A DNA stretch of 64,000 nt, taken from Paraburkholderia silvatlantica. GTDB lineage: Bacteria > Pseudomonadota > Gammaproteobacteria > Burkholderiales > Burkholderiaceae. A program made the position numbers and the translations under genes. The notes below the pieces were generated by a model. The model saw only the letters and a program-made list of their open reading frames with translations. It made no database searches and was not told where the DNA came from. The DNA lies in contig NZ_QEOL01000019.1 of NCBI RefSeq assembly GCF_003096715.1, positions 62,001 to 126,000 of the forward strand, written 5' to 3'. Of this stretch, positions 61,067-64,000 are shown in pieces. Position 1 is the stretch's first letter. Every line of letters begins with the position of its first letter.

Positions 61067-61102
61067 GTTTTCCCTATCCTTTACATGGGAAAACAATATT
61101 TT
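61067..61102. promoter_or_regulatory. Inverted repeat and shared motif before the Rieske gene
   Basis: GTTTTCCC (61067-61074) and GGGAAAAC (61087-61094) are perfect 8-bp arms, 12 bp apart. The right arm begins the GGGAAAACAATATTTT motif also found before the ABC operon at 52171. Confidence 0.6.
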
Positions 61103-61164
61103 GACTGGTAATTTGGATTGTTAGATTGGAGTCCATGCACAGCCCATCAGGTCCTGGAGGCCGC

Positions 61165-62316
61165 ATGGCATCACTCCTCTCGTCCCCCGCCGACGGACAC
61201 GCATTGCTCGGCGCGCTGCGTGCCAATTGCGAGCGCCCGTTCGAAGACGCCCGCGCCATGCCGCCGGGCGTCTATACATCGGAGGCGTTTCTCGCGCTCG
61301 AACAGCGCGACGTTTTTCGCAACGAATGGCTCTGCGTCGGGCGCGTGAGCGAACTGGCGAAACCCGGCGACTATCTGACGACCCAGATCGACGACCAGCC
61401 CGTTGCGGTGCTGCGCGACGCGAACGGCGCACTGCGCGCATTCTCGAACGTCTGCCTGCATCGCATGTCGGTACTGCTCGAAGGCAGCGGCAACGTCCGG
61501 CGCATCGTCTGCCCGTATCACGCCTGGAATTACACGCTCGACGGCGCGCTCGCCGGCGCGCCGCTGATGGACCGCCAGCCCGGCTTCTGCAAGGAGCACT
61601 ACAAGCTGCCTGCGGTGCGCTGCGAAACGTGGCAAGGCTGGATCTACGTGACGCTGAACGACGACGCGCCGCCCGTCGCCGAACAGCTCGCCGGGCTCAC
61701 CGCCCTGATCGAGCCGTACGGCATGACCGACTACGTGCAGACCTTCCACGAAGAGCACGTGTGGGACACGAACTGGAAGATCCTTGCCGAGAACTTCATG
61801 GAGAGCTATCACCTGCCGATGCTGCATCGTGCGACGGTGGGCCCGCATTCGAAGCTCGAGGAAATGGAATGTCCGCCGGGTCTGCCCGCGTTCAACTATC
61901 ACTGGATCACGAAGGAAGCAACGCTGCCGATCGGCAACGCGCATCCCGCCAACCAGCGTTTGCAAGGCCACTGGCGGCGCACCACGGCGCTGCTCACGAT
62001 CTATCCCACGCACCTGGTGACGCTCACGCCGGGTTACTTCTGGTACCTGATCCTGCAGCCGAAGGGCGTGGGCCAGGTGCATATCCGCCTGGGCGGCGGC
62101 CTGGCGCCTGAGTTCATCGACGACCCGAAATCGGCCGGCTACCTGGCCACGCTGAAAACGCTGCTCGACGAAGTGAATGCCGAAGACCGCCACGGCGTGG
62201 AGGCCGTGTTTCGCGGCGTGCACGCGCCGCTCGCGCGCGCCGGGCACCTGAGCCACCTGGAGCGGCCCAATTACGACTTCGCGCGCTATCTCGCGCGCCG
62301 CATTGGCGCGTCGTGA
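61165..62316 (+). CDS. Rieske non-heme iron oxygenase, alpha subunit
   Basis: 383 residues from ATG 61165, six bases after GGAGG; upstream TTG/ATG starts at 61126 and 61135 lack one. Rieske ligands Cys97, His99 (CLHR), Cys116, His119 (CPYHAW). Mononuclear iron site ENFMESYHLPMLH gives His216 and His221, with Glu213 at the bridging position, where dioxygenases normally have Asp. Glu there is known from quaternary-amine oxygenases such as CntA. No reductase or ferredoxin gene is seen in the window. Substrate unknown; an N-methyl or betaine-type amine is one option. Confidence 0.88.
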   Translation: MASLLSSPADGHALLGALRANCERPFEDARAMPPGVYTSEAFLALEQRDVFRNEWLCVGRVSELAKPGDYLTTQIDDQPVAVLRDANGALRAFSNVCLHRMSVLLEGSGNVRRIVCPYHAWNYTLDGALAGAPLMDRQPGFCKEHYKLPAVRCETWQGWIYVTLNDDAPPVAEQLAGLTALIEPYGMTDYVQTFHEEHVWDTNWKILAENFMESYHLPMLHRATVGPHSKLEEMECPPGLPAFNYHWITKEATLPIGNAHPANQRLQGHWRRTTALLTIYPTHLVTLTPGYFWYLILQPKGVGQVHIRLGGGLAPEFIDDPKSAGYLATLKTLLDEVNAEDRHGVEAVFRGVHAPLARAGHLSHLERPNYDFARYLARRIGAS

Positions 62317-62360
62317 GCCGCGCGCCTCGTTCCTCGCCGACCGACATTTGATGCCGTCCC

Positions 62361-63587
62361 ATGCAAAGCGAACCGTTTATTTCATTCCAAGGCGTCAGCA
62401 AGTCGTATGACGGCGTGCACAGCGTAGTCGACGGGCTCGACCTCGACGTCGTGCGCGGCGAATTCGTCTCGCTGCTCGGGCCTTCGGGCTCCGGAAAAAC
62501 CACCACGCTGATGATGCTCGCGGGCTTCGAGTCGCCCACGCACGGCGAGATTCGCCTCGCCGGCAAACGTCTCGACGACAAGCCGCCGCACCGCCGCGAC
62601 ATCGGCATGGTGTTCCAGAACTACGCGCTCTTTCCGCATATGACGATTGCGGAAAACGTGGCGTTTCCCCTCTCGGTGCGCAAGGTAAGCCGCAGCGAGC
62701 AGCAGGCGCGCGTCGCGCGCGCGCTCGACATGGTCGAACTCGGGCATCTCGCGAAACGCCGCCCCGCGCAGTTGTCGGGCGGCCAGCAGCAGCGCGTCGC
62801 GCTGGCGCGCGCGCTCGTGTTCGAGCCGAGCGTCGTGCTGATGGACGAGCCGCTCGGCGCGCTCGACAAGCGTCTGCGCGAAACCATGCAGTACGAAATC
62901 ATGCGCCTGCATCGCGAACTCGCGCTGACCGTCGTCTACGTGACGCACGATCAGCACGAAGCGCTGACGATGTCCGATCGCGTGGCCGTGTTTTCCGATG
63001 GCCGCATCCAGCAGGCCGCTGCGCCGACCGAGCTTTACGAGAATGCGGCCAACGCGTTCGTGGCGAGCTTCGTCGGCGAGAACAATGGCTTGAAGGGGCG
63101 CGTCACCTCGACGGACGGCGAATGGGCCGCGCTGCAACTCGCCGAAGGCGGCACCGTGCATGGCCGCGCGGGCACGCAGCTCAAGCCGGGCGACACGGCG
63201 ATGCTCGCGCTGCGTCCCGAGCGCGCGCATATCGCCGCAACCGACGCGAGCGTGCTCGACGCGCAGCAGCAGAACCTCAACGCGCTGCACGCGTTCGTCC
63301 ACGAACTCGTCTATTGCGGCGATCACCACCGCGTGCATCTGAAACTCGCGAACGGCGAAGCGCTCGTCGTCAAGGTGCCGAACACCCAGCATCACGAATT
63401 GCCCGCGCTCGGCCATCGGACCGTGGTGACCTGGCGGCGCGACGACTGCAAGGTGCTGCCCGTCACCGTCGCTTCCAGCGCGCGTGCGCCAGCCGGGGAG
63501 TCCGGCGCACGCGCCGCGTCGCCACCACCGTCCCCGCAATCCATTTCATCCGCCTCGCCATCCATCGCAGGAGTCAAACAAGCATGA
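62361..63587 (+). CDS. Spermidine/putrescine-type ABC transporter ATPase (PotA-like)
   Basis: 408 residues. Walker A GPSGSGKTT near 45, signature LSGGQQQR near 142, Walker B VVLMDEPLGALDK, then the TOBE-type C-terminal domain (GENNGLKGRVTS; ALRPERAHI). The last 40 residues are a Ser/Pro/Ala-rich tail unusual for PotA. It follows the Rieske gene by 44 bp and overlaps the next start (ATGA), so import and oxidation are probably linked. Confidence 0.93.
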   Translation: MQSEPFISFQGVSKSYDGVHSVVDGLDLDVVRGEFVSLLGPSGSGKTTTLMMLAGFESPTHGEIRLAGKRLDDKPPHRRDIGMVFQNYALFPHMTIAENVAFPLSVRKVSRSEQQARVARALDMVELGHLAKRRPAQLSGGQQQRVALARALVFEPSVVLMDEPLGALDKRLRETMQYEIMRLHRELALTVVYVTHDQHEALTMSDRVAVFSDGRIQQAAAPTELYENAANAFVASFVGENNGLKGRVTSTDGEWAALQLAEGGTVHGRAGTQLKPGDTAMLALRPERAHIAATDASVLDAQQQNLNALHAFVHELVYCGDHHRVHLKLANGEALVVKVPNTQHHELPALGHRTVVTWRRDDCKVLPVTVASSARAPAGESGARAASPPPSPQSISSASPSIAGVKQA

Positions 63588-64000
63588 AAACGAATCGCTC
63601 TATGATCCGCACCGCCCTCGCCGCCTGCGGCTTCGGTGTGGCCGCCATGACCGGCGCGCACGCGGCCGACACGATCTCGGTCGTAACGTTCGGCGGCGCT
63701 TATGAAGCGGCCGCGAAAAAGGCGTGGTTCGAACCCTTCACCGCGAAGACCGGCGACCAGTTCAGCACCGAATCGTACGACGGCGGCCTCGCCAAGCTCC
63801 AGGCGATGGAACAGGCCAAAAATCCGACGTGGGACTTGATCGACCTCGAAACCAACGACGCCATCAACGCCTGCGATGAAGGCCTGCTGGAGAAGTTCGA
63901 CAAGAAGACGCTCGGTAACACCGCGGACTTCCTGCCTGGGTCGATCAGCGATTGCGCGGTCAGCGCGATGGTCTGGTCGACGGTCTACGCCTACGACACG
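63584..64000 (+). CDS. Spermidine/putrescine-type binding protein, cut by the window edge
   Basis: First 139 residues only. Signal peptide MKTNRSMIRTALAACGFGVAAMTGAHA, then DTISVVTFGGAYEAAAKKAWFEPFTAKTG, the SBP_bac_8/PotD-type start, and NPTWDLIDLETNDAINACDEGLLEKFD. Starts inside the ATPase stop codon. Permease genes are expected beyond 64000. Confidence 0.9.
   Translation, partial: MKTNRSMIRTALAACGFGVAAMTGAHAADTISVVTFGGAYEAAAKKAWFEPFTAKTGDQFSTESYDGGLAKLQAMEQAKNPTWDLIDLETNDAINACDEGLLEKFDKKTLGNTADFLPGSISDCAVSAMVWSTVYAYDT

Overview
The window looks like DNA from a high-GC betaproteobacterium of the Burkholderiaceae (Paraburkholderia, Caballeronia or Cupriavidus type). The grounds are two Burkholderia-type trimeric porins, the dominance of catabolic operons with ABC transporters, and AraC, LysR, MarR and TetR regulators beside them. 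Plasmid maintenance and transfer genes sit inside the window and several junctions are decayed, so a megaplasmid, secondary replicon or integrated element is more likely than core chromosome. This is inference from gene content; no rRNA or tRNA was found.

Layout. 1-967 holds a frameshifted SCP2-type thiolase relic and decayed DNA. 968-9029 is an AraC regulator divergent from an acyl-CoA operon (crotonase, thiolase, acyl-CoA dehydrogenase, SDR, acyl-CoA ligase, nitronate monooxygenase-like), followed by a BON protein, small membrane proteins and a porin (to 12040). 12041-22565 is plasmid or ICE backbone: an orphan gene, a PIN-type toxin-antitoxin pair with a clear operator, DUF932, a very long ParB-like protein, and a traK-traL-traM-like operon. 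Upstream of traK lies a 690-bp non-coding block packed with CGCA motifs, which ends at a sequence matching the IncP nic core. traJ and traI are absent.

22566-26894 is a LysR regulator with operator, a DUF485 plus SSS symporter pair, and a nitrilase. After an IS5-type relic comes 27704-40081: etfBA, a porin, a polar amino-acid ABC transporter, a MarR regulator, an ornithine-cyclodeaminase-like enzyme, an M24 protein with the full metal-ligand set of DddP, a demethylase resembling N-methylproline demethylase, and a TetR regulator. These are proposed to form one system for an N-methylated or betaine-type osmolyte.

40082-43160 is a scar zone (decayed ORF, IS66 and LysR relics, a 16% GC tract). 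43169-51951 encodes AmiR, AmiC, a tandem nitrilase whose second domain has lost its catalytic Cys, and a ribose-type ABC transporter whose second permease is truncated and joined to a truncated PHA-synthase-like hydrolase. 52091 is a perfect FNR/ANR box. 52275-59877 is a polar amino-acid ABC transporter with an aldolase, opposed by an ArgE-like deacylase, DUF1028, RidA and FMO operon. A LysR gene (60101) with an ideal T-N11-A-like operator lies next to that operon. The window ends in a Rieske oxygenase and the start of a spermidine/putrescine-type ABC transporter cut by the right edge.
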